A stretch of DNA of 64,000 nucleotides from Lichenostomus cassidix (lineage: Eukaryota; Chordata; Aves; Passeriformes; Meliphagidae), in contig CM039182.1 of the NCBI GenBank assembly GCA_008360975.2, positions 52,340,491-52,404,490 on the forward strand, read 5' to 3'. Positions 50,801-64,000 of the stretch are shown here, piece after piece. The stretch's first letter is position 1; every line of letters begins with the position of its first letter. The translations under genes and the position numbers were made by a program. The notes under the pieces are model-generated. The model had not been told where the DNA came from, searched no databases, and saw only the letters and a list, made by a program, of their open reading frames with translations.

Positions 50801-53229
50801 ATCCATAATTTTACTTATTTCCATCATGCCCTCTTACAGTCATCTCCTCTCAGAGAACAAGAATCCTAGTTTGTCTGGAAGCCACTACATATTTCTCACA
50901 TTCCTCATCTTCCTCAAATTGTTTTCTGGCTCCTTTTCTGAGTGGCCTGCCAAGGCAAGGAAAGAACAGATAGACTAGACTGCATTCTGTATTTTGAATA
51001 TTCACTTCCATATTGTTTCCCTCTATTCCATTCCTAGTCCTCATCAGTTATTCAGAGGTCAACTGCTACCTCTTTTAATAATGAAAGAAAAAAATTTTTA
51101 ATAAAGAAAAATTTTTGACTGAGTCAAAGCCCAAACCCAAGAAACACAGCCCATGAAAAACTACTTCTTTGACTGGGAGAAAATATTATGTGTTCAAAAC
51201 CATACAACCTTTTCATACAAGAATATTGTTCACATCCATTTTCTCAAAAAGGAAAAAAGAAAGGAAAAGAGTTGTCAGGGTTAATTAAATGGCATTATGT
51301 CATCAGCACACAGGAAAGGTGCATAGCAACAAGGGCAGGAGAATCTGATACAGAACTCACCACATTAGTTGTCTGCTTTGTCCATAGGTGACTTGGACAG
51401 AAATTAAAGCACCCATGTGGTAGCTAAAATGAAGGATTTATTAGCAGTGGAAATGTTCCTAAACTTTTAAGTTCTTAACATTTCAGGAACTGTTTGGATG
51501 TAGATTTTTTTAGCTGAGGTGTGGTTTGGAACAGTTTCTGGTTTTGGCTTTTTTTGTTGTGCTTGAAAGCATTTGAACTTTATGTTGCTTTGGGCTTGAT
51601 AGACATGCATATACTACAAGGACAGGCAAAATACATATATAAGTATATATTTAGAGAGATTGTATATAATGAAAATTTGATGGTGACCTTAAATCTATCA
51701 TATATTTCTCAGATTATATATGCTCCATAGTTTTTCCTGAGCTCAAAAAATATTATGGTTAGTTTCCTTTCCCTCCAAGGAAAGACATTCAAAAAAGCAA
51801 TCTCAGTAAGCATATAGTACTTCATAAAACTTTCTTAAAGTTGTTTGTTTGTTTTTTCCTTTATAAAAATCGTGTAAAACTTCTACAAAATCCATAATAA
51901 TGCAGAGAATTTATTCTGATTAATATTATTTATACTAAATGTGTGTTTGCCTGTATATTCTGGCACTTGGTATACCTATGCTCTTTCTCAAGTCCTTTGA
52001 ACTCCTGCAATTATTCTGGTTGACCATGTGCTAGGCAATTATCTTCTCCTGTGATGTTTTTGAAAAACTGTGCTCTTGTTACTTAACCCAAAACTGCTGC
52101 AAGTCTCTCTCTCAAGAGACATGACAAAGTTGAGATGCATTGATGATCTTCTGGGATGAGGTGTCCATAACACAGCCTCTGGGTCATTTCCAGGTATTAA
52201 GTCTGTAACCTCAGCACCTATATAGAAGAGCCTCTTCTCTTGGACTGAAGATCTGTTATGTAAGAAGAAGCAGAAACAGAGATTCAAATATATATTCCCC
52301 TCAATAAGGCAGGGGACAGGATGGGTTGGGATGGAGAAGGAGTGAGCCACAGAGTCTGTTGCTTTTCTGTCATATGGGAACCTGCTCGACAATCAGACTT
52401 CTTTGACGTGTGTGAAGGTCACCACTGGAAGTGAAGACATTCTCACTATCCTGAACTCTACCAATAGAAAAGAAACCCTCATACTGTGGTCCCAAGAGCA
52501 AAAATGGGAAGGAGGAGTGAGAACTGGACAGTCAGGGACGTGCATTTGTTTACTTGTGCATGTCTTTGAGAAAGGGAATATAGGAAAAAAGCAAGTGTGT
52601 TTTCTTCCCTTCAGAAAGGTGACTGTGATTAGACATGCACATGTGGACAGAGTTAAAGGGCGTCCATAATACTCCCCATTTCATTATTCTCCCACACAGT
52701 AAGCAAATTTCCTCATTTCTTTTCACCAACCACATCTCAAACCTCCAAATTCTCTGCCATTTAATCCCCAATCCATCTTAAAATCACTTCCAAGACTTCT
52801 CATTCTTTCCTATATAGAAACCTCTGAATACGTAGTCTTGCACCCAGATACTGCATTGGCAGATGTTGTAGTCCTCTTGTGTGTACCCATGCCTTTTTCT
52901 CCTGCTCTATAAGCTGAACATCAGTTGTACATACATCAAAACAAAGCTCAGAAAAAAAGAGATGGCAACAGGAACATGTGCAGAATAAAATATATGTGCT
53001 GTAGCTCAGTGTTGTGAAAAATGTCTTCCTCCTCACGGGGCTCAACTCTGAGTTCAACATCTGCTAGGGTACTTAGCCCTTTAGTGAACACTGCATCATT
53101 GCTTTACCAAAAGGAATATCTTAGCATGAAACAGGGTTGTCTTACAGCAAAACTTGCTCAATATTTCTACCTCCTTTCTGGCAATCTGCAGCCTAGGCAC
53201 TTTTGAACTAGAGGTTATGTCTGTATCTT

Positions 53230-53400
53230 CCTGTTTAATCACCCCTCGTGGAATCCCATTAATTTGTTTATTTATATTTTGAAGATCTTTGATATTTTGA
53301 CTTCTACAGCATGTAGCAGAAGGGAGTTCCACAGTTTTTCCTAAGCAAAAAAACCACTTCAGTAGGAAGTACAAGCTTGACCTCCATCATGACACTAGAA
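53230..53400 (-). mobile_element. Possible old CR1/L3 fragment, minus strand
   Basis: On the plus strand the words GGGAGTTCCACAGTTT, then AAAACCACTTCAGTAGGAAG, then CATCATGACACTAGAACC follow the antisense order of the ORF2 end and 3' region of old CR1/L3 elements ('GAGTTCCACA', an 'AGTACTTCC' region, then 'CCCCTAGTTCT'). No protein motif can be read. It is very diverged. Confidence 0.4.
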
Positions 53401-55117
53401 CCAGGACTGCAATGAATGTATGAGGGAAGCCAAGTTCCGTTTTATCAATTTGTGGTCCCAGCTGTAGACTATGAAATCAAACTCACAGGATACAGAGGTA
53501 GTAAGTGCCAGGCTATCTGGAGAGACCCAGGTTACCACATTTTATTTAAAAAATTACCCTGTGGCTTAGCAATATTTGTCATGCTGTCTCCCAGCTACAG
53601 TCAGCTGACTACAAAAGCTAGTTGGTAAAGGAAAACAAGTATTTCTTTTCCCAGAAATAATGACATTCGGAAAAGGAAATGTCAACCCAATGCATGGCTC
53701 AAAAAACTTCTCTCCTGGTGGGGTAACACAATTATGCAGCCACGTAGATGCTTCTTAAATAGTGGTTAAAAAGTGGCTTTTGTCAGTCAGTTGGAGAGTG
53801 TAACGACCTTATCAAGCACTGGTGAAGCTAATAAAAAGGGAGGAGAGGGTTGTCCTGGAATTCCTTAAAAATCCCTTCAAATATTTTTTTTATTGCATTT
53901 CAGCTGGATTCCTTTTAAAATTCCCTGCTTGACCGCCCAGAGCATTTCTGTTTTCTAGCCCTTAAATAACAGTTCAGATAGAAATTCAGTTCTTAAAAGT
54001 TTTTTCCTTCGTTTCCAATGGAAAATGTGAAGACAAACAACTGCCTAGGATAAGCTGTTTCTTATCTTCATCTTGTAAACCTCCTCCAGGAAAGCTAATT
54101 ACAACATGTAAGACAGGGCAAAGAAGCACCAGAAAAGGAAAGGAAAAACAGGCCTTGAAACCCACAAGCAGTCAGAGGAAAGTCCTGGCCTTTATAGTTC
54201 CCGTCAGCAGCAGGAGAAGCCTGGAAAAGGTTGTACAGTGAAATCTGTGGCTCTGTGATTCATTACTTCGAGGGGAGGTTTAACATAGCACAGGAGGCTG
54301 AGCAGCCCCAGCATTTCTGTGCCTGGGACAGAGCTGCTTGGTCTCGTGGCAGTTGGACGGCGCTCCAGGATCACAGGATCCTCCTTTCCCAGGAGGCAGA
54401 CCTGAGCTTTAAGTTCCTAGACTTTTCTGAAAAAAACAAAACCCCAACCACAAAACCCAATCCCCAATGACAGGGTTGCAGCCTCCCTGCTGCACCTACA
54501 TCCTGGCCTGGCTCCCAGAGCTGGGGTCCATGTGGTAGCAGTAGGGAATCAAGGCACTGAGGAACAGTGGAAGGCTACTAATAAAAAGCAGGCTTATTGC
54601 AAGTGCTGTCAGCAATATGGTGGTAACAGCAATATGTGTTTGTGGACCTTCCTCCTGGATATTTTTGTGTGGTGTGAGAAGCTTTCTGTTTTCCCTTGCT
54701 GACAATTAGGTGAAGTGGGATTGCACTATCGTATTATTTTCATCTGCATGTTTGAAACCTCAGGTGGTATATTTCTACCAGTAGATAAAGGGTGGTGATT
54801 TTTGCAAATCATCTTGCTGTGAAGGTAACTCTGGAAGAAATCGCCCTGAGTCACGCTTGGATGCTTGAGAACTCTCAGCATTGGGGACCTCGCCAGGGAG
54901 GGCAGAGGGTAGACTTCAATGTACAGATTCCCAGGGAAAGTCAACCAACATCTTTCCCTCATATCACAAGATTTTTTCCCCCAGATTTGAAGCATGTTCA
55001 TTTTAAAACAAGATATTGAAAAAACATTTTCCCTTTTACTTATGTGTGAGGATCCTAGTCCCAGGTTTTCCCTTTCTCCTTCAAGTGCTGCTGATGAGCC
55101 AGACAGTTGAAGTAGGA
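53401..55117. other. Non-coding DNA, no gene seen
   Basis: Nothing is recognised. A GC-richer patch lies at about 54300-54560, and a short CA/AC-rich stretch at about 54435-54465. A 137-codon minus-strand frame at 54726-55139 has no domain. Confidence 0.5.
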
Positions 55118-55225
55118 GGTGTGAGCTTGGGCAAACCATTAATATTGTGGTGCTTCTGTTTTCCCTCTTCTATGAAATGACCACAGCAATTCTTACCTAG
55201 CTTACAGCACGTTGAGGGGTTTATT
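55118..55225 (+). repeat. MIR-like SINE relic
   Basis: GTGTGAGCTTGGGCAA, then GTGCTTCTGTTTTCC, then TCTATGAAATG, then TTCTTACCTAGCTTACAGCA, then GTTGAGG reproduces the order of the MIR core ('GTGTGACCTTGGGCAAGTCA', 'CTCAGTTTCC', 'ATCTGTAAAATGGG', 'TACCTACCTCACAGGG', 'GTTGTGAGG'). MIRs are tRNA-derived SINEs that spread early in amniote history, so strong divergence is expected. No target duplication is visible. Confidence 0.6.
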
Positions 55226-55599
55226 ATTTTCCAAGGGCTGGTGATCTTGATCACTGTCTACTGAATCACTAACAAGCCTTCCTCTCTTTTTTTGTGTTTT
55301 TCTGTTTGTTTTGGTTTTGTTTTTCTCTCTCTTTTTTTTCAAATTATTCAAGCCAGTTCAAGTTGCTGCAGCACTTTGTAGCCCTCTTTTACATTTCACC
55401 TGTAAAATTTTCTATTTTAGGTCACCTTTTTTAGTCTCGGCTTCAGCCTGTACTCAGTCTGAATGTGCAATCTCCTCCAGTTCCACAAACTCTGCACCTT
55501 GTCCATTTACTCCCACTGAGGAGCTTGTCAGATTGCTTTGAGAAACACCCAGCCCCAGAGATGTTGCACCATAGCCCCTTCCTTAGCCCAGCAGTAACA

Positions 55600-55870
55600 T
55601 GCGCAAAGAATTCCCCTCTGCTAGTGAGCCATGATGACCTCCTCTTCCTGAAGCCATGCTGGCTATTTTCTATTAATCTGCTCTTTTCCAAATGTTCTCC
55701 CTTTTGACTCTTAAAAGCATTTCAAAGGCTTTTGCTCACAACTCATGTCAAACTGACTAGTGAGTAGTTTCCTACTATGTCTCTATAGGTTCACTTTTAA
55801 AGTTATGCCATTACACATTAGTCATCCTTTTCCCTCAGAGACTCCTTCTGAACTCAGTAAATTCATGAAA
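55600..55870 (-). mobile_element. Old CR1-clade LINE fragment (reverse transcriptase)
   Basis: The minus strand reads ENSQHGFRKRRSSWLT at about 55621-55668, the conserved reverse transcriptase segment (family: 'SQHGFRKGRSCLTNL'). Just upstream on that strand, at about 55748-55795, it reads GNYSLVSLT (family: 'GNYRPVSLTS'), with the linking part near 55680-55745 in other frames. Frame breaks and stops are present. The order and spacing of the two motifs are those of a CR1-clade element. No downstream motif (such as the metal-binding FADD box) can be read to the left, so the fragment is short. Confidence 0.68.
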
Positions 55871-57214
55871 ACATCTACCAAAGTCTCTCCAGTTCCTACT
55901 GTTATTACATTCAGTATTCACTGAAGGCTGCAGCACCAGAGTCCCAAAATCTGGTGCTGTGAAAGGTCCCCAAGCACGTCTCTTCTTTGTGACAGCCCTG
56001 CAGTTCAAAGAGTACATCTAGAGGTGCCAGAGGAGTTATTCTGTCTTTGCACAACTGTTAGTGACCCCAAAGACTGTTCAGAGAACATCTGAAGTACAGT
56101 TTCTGGTGCTCATGAATCCAGCAGCCTCCAGAGAGGTGCTGTAATTTACTCTAGGTCTCTTGTATCTTCAACTATATCACAAGCAGTAGCTAAATACCAG
56201 TTCCTTAGCAGGACTCCAATGTTGCTTTTTCTGTCCAAGTAATTAATTTACCATCTTCTCTTGTAATTATTTACATCCATGACAATTTGAATTCCGCTCT
56301 TTGCTGACATCAAAAGGAGGAAGAAAATCATTCTCTCCTGAGATCTTTGTCAGGTTGTTTGATTTCTCTACTTCTGCACTTACCTATAGCCTGTTTCCAT
56401 ATTCACTACATATTTCCTGAGTTTATTACATGTGGTTTTGGAATAATCACCATTCCTATGTTATGCCTTATGCTACTGAATTGTTCTCTTGCCCTTCATT
56501 CAAATGGACTTGCCACATGGGATTTCCATATCAATGTTGTTTCCTATCTCAGTATTTACATTTCTGCTTTTACAAATAAATATTTATCTTGTACAAGATA
56601 CTTTCCCTGGTATTTTCAAATAGTAATTATTTAATAGACAAACCTATGAAGCAATAAGGGAATGTAAATATAATTGCAAAATTTATAGTAATGGATGAGG
56701 TTTGGAAACATGCATTTTAAATTTGAAATCAATGGGAGAAAGGAAGAAAAGCAGAACATATTACTACTGAGATTGATAATGAAAAATTACTTTGAAGGTG
56801 AGTTTTTTTACTGAAGGATTAGCAAGGATGCATACTGGATATTTAAGGAAACTCATTTTCTATCTATACTGCATTAACTTCTTTTCATTGCTTAGCATAG
56901 ATAAAAAAAATCTTGACATAATTCCTTATAGGTCCACAGGACTTGGAAAAGGCCAATATTTTCCAGAGTAGCATGGAGTTGGGCATTCTGCATCTGCCTT
57001 CATGGAACTCGGTGGATGTTTACGTGTCTTACCTGTAACCTGTCCCAACACCACTTTTGGATGCATATATTTGGAAATTATTTCTGCTCTGTCACTCTGT
57101 TTCTCTTTTACTAAGCCATCAGTAATCGCATGATCTTTGAGCACTTTCTCTATTTTTGGATTTAATTTTGTACTGCTAGGTGTTTGGGGAAGGCAGGATG
57201 TTTGTCTTTTTTTG
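55871..57214. other. Non-coding DNA, no gene seen
   Basis: No coding or repeat signal is identified in this AT-rich stretch. Confidence 0.5.
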
Positions 57215-57315
57215 CTTCTGTTTTTAGTAAAGGTCAGTTTGAGTTCGAGGCCAGACTGAACATATTCCTGGAAGAAAAACCAGTGAAGACTATTAAATAC
57301 ACAAGCACCATATCT
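57215..57315 (+). mobile_element. Old CR1/L3-type LINE 3' fragment
   Basis: GAGTTCGAGGCCAGACTGAA, then CATATTCCTGGAAGAAAAAC, then AGTGAAGACTATTAAATACA matches the order of the conserved ORF2 end and 3' region of old CR1/L3 elements: a run like 'TTCAAG...AGACTGGAC', 'ATTCATGGAGGAAAGG', then 'GGCTATTAAA'. It is on the plus strand and non-coding by decay. Confidence 0.5.
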
Positions 57316-60300
57316 TAATCAAGAACTCCCAAATGGAAAATAGTTGAAGAGTGGGATATTACTAGTGGGAAATTTCAAATATGCCTGTCTTTCTTTGTCT
57401 TCTTTAGGTATCCATTTAACTACCTGAGTTGGAGAAAGCATAATGCGTTCAATGGTCCTTTTCTCTGATATGTAATGCCTATCATTTCTTTTAATGCAAT
57501 TTTTTTTTTTGACAACGCAAAATGAATTTATGTTTACCACCAGGAGAGCAATTCAGGTGCTTGGCAACACTGTAGATGTGTCCCGAGACATTCAGGACAT
57601 TTCAACAGGACTGTGAAATATAATGACAATCTTGCTTTGAAAGGCAGAGCCCAAGAAGATGATCTACAAGAGACTTGTGCCCTACTGCCGAGGCGGTAAG
57701 AGGCCAGGTGGATCACCCTCAGGCACCAGTGATGATGTATCCCTTTAGGCACTCAGGTCTCACCTAAAGGCTTTCAGTGTAGTCAAGAAAAATATATACC
57801 CTAAAAGGTGGGTTTTACCCCGGGTGCATTAGATATGCACCTCCAGATGAAGTAACACCCAAATCACGTCTGCTTCTTTGTATTCGAGGGATTAGAGGGA
57901 TAACTACCTAAAAATGCAAAGTTTTGGGACAGGAATACCACACACCATTTCTTTTGCCTTCTATCTTCTATCAGGTTCTGCTCTATTAAGAAAAGAGAAA
58001 GAAACAATCATCTGACTCTCAGGCCAGACTCATATGTTGCCCCCCTGACACAGGAGCCTCAGCTGGTCAACCTAAGCCCACTACAGCTGGCCAGATATGT
58101 GACCACTCCTTCCCATTAAAATGTATAGGTATGAAATCCAACCAAGTAGCATCAGTTAATAAAAAATGCTTGTTTTGGCAACATATATTATCAATATACT
58201 CACTGAATCTTTCCCAAAAACTTTGAATTGGAATTCTGCTCTAGGTTCCTGCTTGCAATGATACATCTATCTATTTATTAAGATTTTTTCCCTCTCAGTC
58301 TCTTCTTCTCCTATATATGTGTATATACATTCAGAAGAGATTTTATCTTCTTATTTTCAGCAGCTTAATGGAGACAAACAATAGAACAGAGACCTTAAAG
58401 AACTTCTAATGCACTGCACGCTACCTGCAGCCACCTCTTCAATGAAAGAGAGATCTGCTTCTGGATTGTATCCTTATGTGGAGTTCCAGTTTCCAAATCC
58501 TCCTTTCAGAGACTCCCTGAACCTGGGATGGTCACGTTTTTTGCTGCTAACTCTTCCAAATTCACCATCTGGCACATCTTACTGCTGGAGAGTCAAGATA
58601 GTTTTCAGCAGCAATGCAAATCATTGTTATTTTGTTAAACTAACCTATAGTACATCCCCTCCTTTTTTTTTTTTTTTTCTTTTCTCTTTCTTCCAGAGGG
58701 TATAAATAATAATGTTTAAAAATGAATAAACCCACATGCAAAGACATATAATATCTCGGTCACATTCCAAAGTCCTTGCTCAGGTTTTTCATTCATTTAC
58801 AATGCCAATAAAACTCCAACTGAGGTGAATATGATTTTGATAGACTAAAACTTGAGTAAAATTTGTAGGATAAATTTGGCAGAAATTTGTAACAGCAGCA
58901 TTGGCAATCCAATTCAGAATACTTATTAAAAAGAAAGCTGAGCTGCCATTTGTGGCTTGGAAAAAAAGGTCTGTTCTGAGGACTTGGCTTTTTTCCTCCT
59001 GTCACTGTATCCTCTCTCAGTAGCAGCACAATCATTAGCACTAATGGATAAAGTTCTGAAAGTTTTGTCACACCCTCTACCTTTCACAGCAACAAGAAAT
59101 ACCTCTGGCCAACTACTAGGTTCTCTAGCATAAGACAGACAGGGAGCCCAATGGATATCTTTGCTTTGTCGTTTTGGTCAGTGAGTGGGCTAGTTCATTC
59201 ATTGGTTTGATTAAACAGCAGTCATTCCAAACACCATGTTTTCCAACTCCCTTCCCCAGCAAGGTTCTTCAGGAAAATCTGTTGAGGACAGGCTCATAGT
59301 GGAGGCTGTATTTAGCACCTGTGGGCTCCTGCTGCCTGTGACACTGTGAATTAGCTTGATGAGACACTGTGGAGTGCTGGAGCTGCCACCCTTTGTCCCC
59401 TGGGACTGTCACTGTGCAAAGTTTTGATCTCCTCCTACCTAATAGGCAAATGAGATTGTTTTCTCAGATACAAATCTTTGTTAATTATTAACAGAGATAT
59501 TTTTAAAAAATTAAATAACAAAATGTAATCTTGGAGAAGTGTGCACTGCCACAGAAGCAGTTAAGGATCTGTCTGGAGATCTTTGAAATTTTCTTTTAGT
59601 GGGATTTCCACGCTGATACAATCTAAGACTTTTTTGGGACTGTGTACTTTTGTTCTGCTAGGATATCAAAATTATCAATCTCTTGATTATAATATTCATG
59701 ATAGTTAAGCAGACCAGAAAGAGCACTAAAATGTATTTTAATTTAATAATTTCCACCTTCGTATTTCCAAAGCTGCTGATACAATATTCTGGTGCAGTAT
59801 ATTCTCTCATTATCTCTCCATTTTGTCTTCACATACTGCTCTCTGCATAGCTTTCCCTTTTCCACTTTTTTGAGACCCGTGGGTTTCATTCTGACTGAAG
59901 GACTACCACTATAAATTCAAAGTACTGCTATTTGCTTGCCATTACATGTTTGCACTGATACAAATCACAGCAGCCTCCGACCCTTGGCATGGCTTATATT
60001 CTTCTTGGTGACTTTTCTGCGATGATCTCGCTGTGCCCTGTGTGTGACTGATCACTGCAGCTCACTCCTGCCAGGTACTCAGGTTCCTGCACCCAAATCA
60101 TCCCCTGATAACATTATTGCTAACAAAGGGTATATGCTGCAGACTACCTTCCTCCTGCGCCTCTGCCCCATCTACCCCTTGTCCCTCAAAAGGGAAACCT
60201 TGGGAAGGAATACAGTAAAAACCATGGGAGACACAGAGACGAGGAGAGAGCCTGAGGTTCAACAGCTCCAAACTAATCTGTCAGCAAAATCTCATTACAG

Positions 60301-63300
60301 TAATATATCGTAAGTCTCTCATTGTACTACCAAGGCAAGCCCATCCTTGCCCCAGATTGTTTTGCTACCAGAACCTTTTTCTCTGATCCCACCACCTCCT
60401 TCCTAACGCTGCACAGTCACAGCCTTTCCCTGTCCAGGAAAGGCTCCTTAGGGAGAGGTAGGGAGCCAGAGGGGCCCAGAATCCTCACACCTAACTAGTG
60501 GGTTTGTGATTCTAGACAGAGGAGAAGAGGGAAACAAGGTAATTTGGCAGTTTTTAGAGCTGTGTATGGTGCACATTCTTGCTCTCAACTTTTGTTTGTG
60601 CAGCTCTTAGTGCTGAGTAATACCTCAGTTTTGTATCACTGCAGCTACAGATTTAGCAGCTGCCTTTGCAGCTTCAGACCACAAGACACAGACTGACTGA
60701 CAACCTGCAAAGACTGGATCCAGCTTCTTTTCAGTAGCATAATTTTTGGCACCAAATGTATTTTCTATTTCACATTGTCACACATCATATCCAAAATGAG
60801 TGCCAGGGTCTGTGAAAGGAAAAGTTTTCTGGTTTGCACCAGAAGATCCTGAATCTAACAGGAGCACTTTCCCAGCCTGTAAGGAGCCCTGGTGATTGGT
60901 GATTGAAAGTGTAAACCTGATGAACTAAGGGGTTTCTCACTTTGTCTTCAAGTCGCACCAACTCTCTGATATCTGATAGTGGATTTTTTTACTTGGCAAA
61001 AAACCTACGGGTAGCAGAGGGCAAGCACTTTTAAACATGATATATTTTTCTCATTAAATTAAAAATTTTTTTTAAAAAAAAGATATTTCAAACACTAGTG
61101 AACCTCAAAAAGAAGTGATCTGAATAATTTGTAAAATGGCTCATCATGCCCACGAGGCAAATGACCTTTGTGGAGGAAGTCAAGAAATTGAGGAAAATAG
61201 CTGTTGAGTTCTGTTTCAGTGTGAGCATCTACTTCAAAATATCCTAAGGAGAAGTCACATGTTCTTATCCAGTCATTGAATACAATAATTTACTAAACTT
61301 TTACTTCTTGGGCTATGCATCCATGAAATACATGAATGCACTATTCATTTGAAGGTTTATGAATTTGGTTTATGAAACGGCTAATGTTTTTTGAACCTTA
61401 CATTACCTAATGGTTAAAGCTAATCCAGAATGTTGCTGAATATGTCTGAAGCCACAAGTAAAACTGTTTTTATACCTGGCCCATTTGGGAAGGTAGACTG
61501 TCTTGTTTTTTGACTAAACTAGATAGAAAAGCGTGTTTTCGCATATGAGATTTGGACAGACATTTTTCCATTTGCTTTTACTTCTGTCGTCTTAGTTTGC
61601 ATATAATTTTTTTTAAAAACCCAACAACTCTGAATTCTGCAATACAAACAAAAGGACCTAAAGGATGCAGACTGTAATATTGTGATTTATTGCTCCCTGT
61701 AATTTATAATTATGGTATTCTTATTGTCTCAACTATGAAGATATTGCATTAGTGTATTTTAAGAAGATTGACACATGAGCTGTTATGTGTATCCACATAA
61801 ATATTATTTGGCTTTTAATGCAAGGGTATGGAAAAGCTGAGATGCTGCTGAGATAAGACGTCAGTGCTGTACCTGGAAGAAACTTCTGCAGACCAAACTT
61901 GGCCCAGTTTCCAGTTCTATTGAAACCAGATGCCTTTGCAGCATTTAGCTCCAAAATCCGTGGTGCTTTGTTCAATCCATGACCCCTGGGAACGTCTATC
62001 ACCCAAGATACACCATGGGAGGGTGTCCCAAGGACTACCACGATGGTGCAGAAATTATGGGCTTGGTGCAAAGGTCTTGCTTTTTTATTTAATTTGTAGA
62101 TGCATTTAACTCCATGGGAGATTTCTCTGGAGGAGATAGTGAATGTAGTCTCTCTGGATATTGGAGGATGTGTCTGGACAGATGGAGACAGATTAGCATG
62201 AAACCCTTTGCAGCCCATTTAAAACACCTTGCAAGACCCAGGGTTGAAGCTACACAGGGACAGGGAGAAAGTCCTGTGGTGCCAGAGCTTCCCTGCCACC
62301 TTTGCAAAGGGTATCCCAGGGCAGGGAAAGGCAATGGCCTGACTTGGCTTCTCCCAGCTGCCATATGGTGCCTCGATGACTGTCTCCAGCTGCCACAAAT
62401 TAAGGCTGTCCCTTGGCCTCAGACTGCTGGAGGCTACCCTGGAACTGGGCAGGGAATCAAAGGAGCACATCCGACTGACTCCCCAACTGTACTCTGCCGT
62501 GGCAACTGCTGAAGTCTCTGTATTTAGCTCGGGCTGTGCATATCTGTATGCAACAGAGATGTCCAGTCCAGCAGTATTTTCATTGGCTGAAAAAAATATT
62601 GGTTTTTTCTCCCTCTTAATCTGTTCCAATTTTACATCCCCACTTGTCTCTGGAAATAGGTAACTTCATTTACTGCAGAAAGCTGTTCTTGAGGTGTGCT
62701 GGTTTGCCAATGAAAACTTTAACAAGACAGTTTTCTCTCATGGGATTTCTGTCTCAGGGTTTGGCCCTTTTGGTTTTTGCTGGTTTTGTTTTTTTCCCCT
62801 TGTGAGTAATGGCACAACTACTCATAGGCAAATTTCACATGAGAAAAAGCTGCTGTGTAATACCCTCATTTTGAAGGTACAAGGAGTGAGATAATTGGTA
62901 TGTAAGTCATAGTGGTTGTCATGTCTGTAAGACTGAATGGATCCTACACCTACACTAATACAAATATACTGTGGCTAAGGGGTAAAATTCCTTGTCAGAG
63001 TTGCATTTAGAGAAAGAAGACATGTTTGAAGGAAAATTGTGATGGTGTGTGGCCTGAAAGCGATCTGCAACATGAGATCAGGGCATAGGGCTGCATTCTG
63101 GCTTCCTTTCAGTGGACATAGTCCCAGTTATTGGAAGGAAATATTGGTGAAACCAAGCATGAAACTTTCTGGATCCTTACCCCATTTTATCTTCTGTATA
63201 GTAGTATAGAGGACCAACATATAGCATCATTGTTTTCTTCAAACCTGGAACAGTTGCCACAGTGCTCTAGCTCAAGTATTTAGGGTTTTTTTATACTGTA

Positions 63301-64000
63301 TTTCAACAAGAGGAATCATTTAAGAGGGAAGACTTATGATGCATAGCTTGAGACACCAAGGCCAGCAGGATAAAGGTTTAGATGTGTTTATTTCCATTTA
63401 AGACACTGTCAACAAGACAGAAGAGAAAATAGTCCACAAAACTTGTGAAAACGCTGACTATTTCAGTCACAAAGTTGAACACATTATGGTTTTCAGCATT
63501 CAGACTATATTCATACGTTCTTCTACATCTAAAACACCTCAAGTCTTCTCCCCGCCAAAAAAATAGAAAGAAAAGAAAGAAAAGCCAGTATCTTTTACCC
63601 TTTCCCTACCCAATGCTAGAACACTAAAGTGAATTTCACCCCTATTGGTCAAAATTTCCATTTCTAAAAGTACCTCTTTTTCTTCTTATTTGTTCTGCTT
63701 CCCCTGGTTCAGTTGCTCTGAGGGAGGAAAAAAAATTCTGTTTTATGGGTTACATTACTTATGCAGCAGGCATGAAACTGCAAACACCTGGTAGAGTTTC
63801 CCTTGTGTGAGCTGCAGCCTACCTCTGAGTACTTTGCAAACATCTGAAACTCATTCTGTGGATCTCAAAGGCCCTCTCCATCACTGATTGAATATTTTTT
63901 ATGAGATTCATTATGGAACAGCTGTGATTGATACTGGTCATCGCACAATAGAGGCTATTAATGTTTGAGATGTGGTCACTGTCATCCAGAAGAATAATTA
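57316..64000. other. Non-coding DNA, no gene seen
   Basis: No gene, RNA or clear transposon is recognised to the window end. Present are a run of 11 T (57500-57510), a run of 16 T (58663-58678) and an A/T tract at about 61050-61085. The longest frame is a 161-codon minus-strand stretch at 61733-62218 without any domain I know. A GC-richer patch lies at about 62100-62520, where frames are open on both strands for compositional reasons. Confidence 0.45.
58663..58678. repeat. Poly-T tract (16)
   Basis: This is an uninterrupted run of T, preceded by CCCCTCC and followed by a pyrimidine-rich CTTTTCTC stretch. No retrotransposon body is attached. Confidence 0.9.

Larger units (their letters stand above)
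44361..53229. other. Long non-coding stretch, nearly featureless
   Basis: No gene or RNA is recognised. Notable items are the 14-base triple repeat at 46112-46150, the run of 21 T at 47647-47667, and a weak CR1-like 3' end at about 47815-47870. Other reading frames are short and lack domains. Confidence 0.45.

Noticed and set aside
61733..62218. 161-codon open frame on the minus strand
   Set aside because: No recognisable domain. It overlaps other open frames on both strands in a GC-richer patch, so chance is the simplest reading.

Overview
The window reads as a non-coding, gene-poor stretch of a vertebrate nuclear genome, most probably a bird and plausibly a songbird. The evidence is the repeat content: a 5'-truncated CR1 LINE with the typical bird 3' end, much older CR1/L3-type LINE relics on both strands, a solo long terminal repeat that I recognise as an ERV-L-type LTR common in songbirds, a second short LTR of another class, a MIR-like SINE relic, and copies of a short palindromic repeat known to me from bird, turtle and crocodile DNA. 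There is no bacterial, viral or plasmid gene organisation. No open reading frame longer than about 220 codons exists, and the longest one is antisense to an LTR. I found no exon, tRNA or rRNA gene that I can support.

Layout. 1-4.0 kb: AT-rich unique DNA holding a 73-bp near-identical direct duplication (46-118 and 1543-1615) and an old CR1 fragment (1037-1260). 4.0-4.7 kb: a MIR-like tail, a 33-bp-period duplication and a 146-bp imperfect palindrome (4556-4701). 8.3-9.7 kb: the ERV-L-type solo LTR, with a candidate 5-bp target duplication and two internal duplications. 10.9-12.2 kb: a TA/CA microsatellite followed by the clearest CR1 copy, with a decayed reverse transcriptase. 12.2-21 kb: mostly unrecognised, with a 22-bp perfect palindrome and a possible LTR relic at 15.35-15.56 kb. 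21-24.6 kb: several ancient short repeats. 24.6-32.6 kb: nothing recognised. 32.65-33.02 kb: an old CR1/L3 fragment on the minus strand. 38.4 kb: a second copy of the palindromic repeat. 44.04-44.36 kb: a minus-strand LTR with visible promoter and polyadenylation signals. 53-57.3 kb: three old LINE relics and the MIR-like element. The last 6.7 kb hold only simple-sequence tracts.

No set of genes works together here. The story is one of layered transposon insertions: very old CR1/L3, MIR-like and palindromic repeats, then the decayed 11.2 kb CR1, then the LTRs. The 73-bp duplication, with one difference between copies, looks like the youngest event. All repeat family names are from memory and were not searched. 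I see no convincing new biological system. The observations most worth a check are the 146-bp palindrome, the 73-bp duplication and the multi-copy palindromic repeat.
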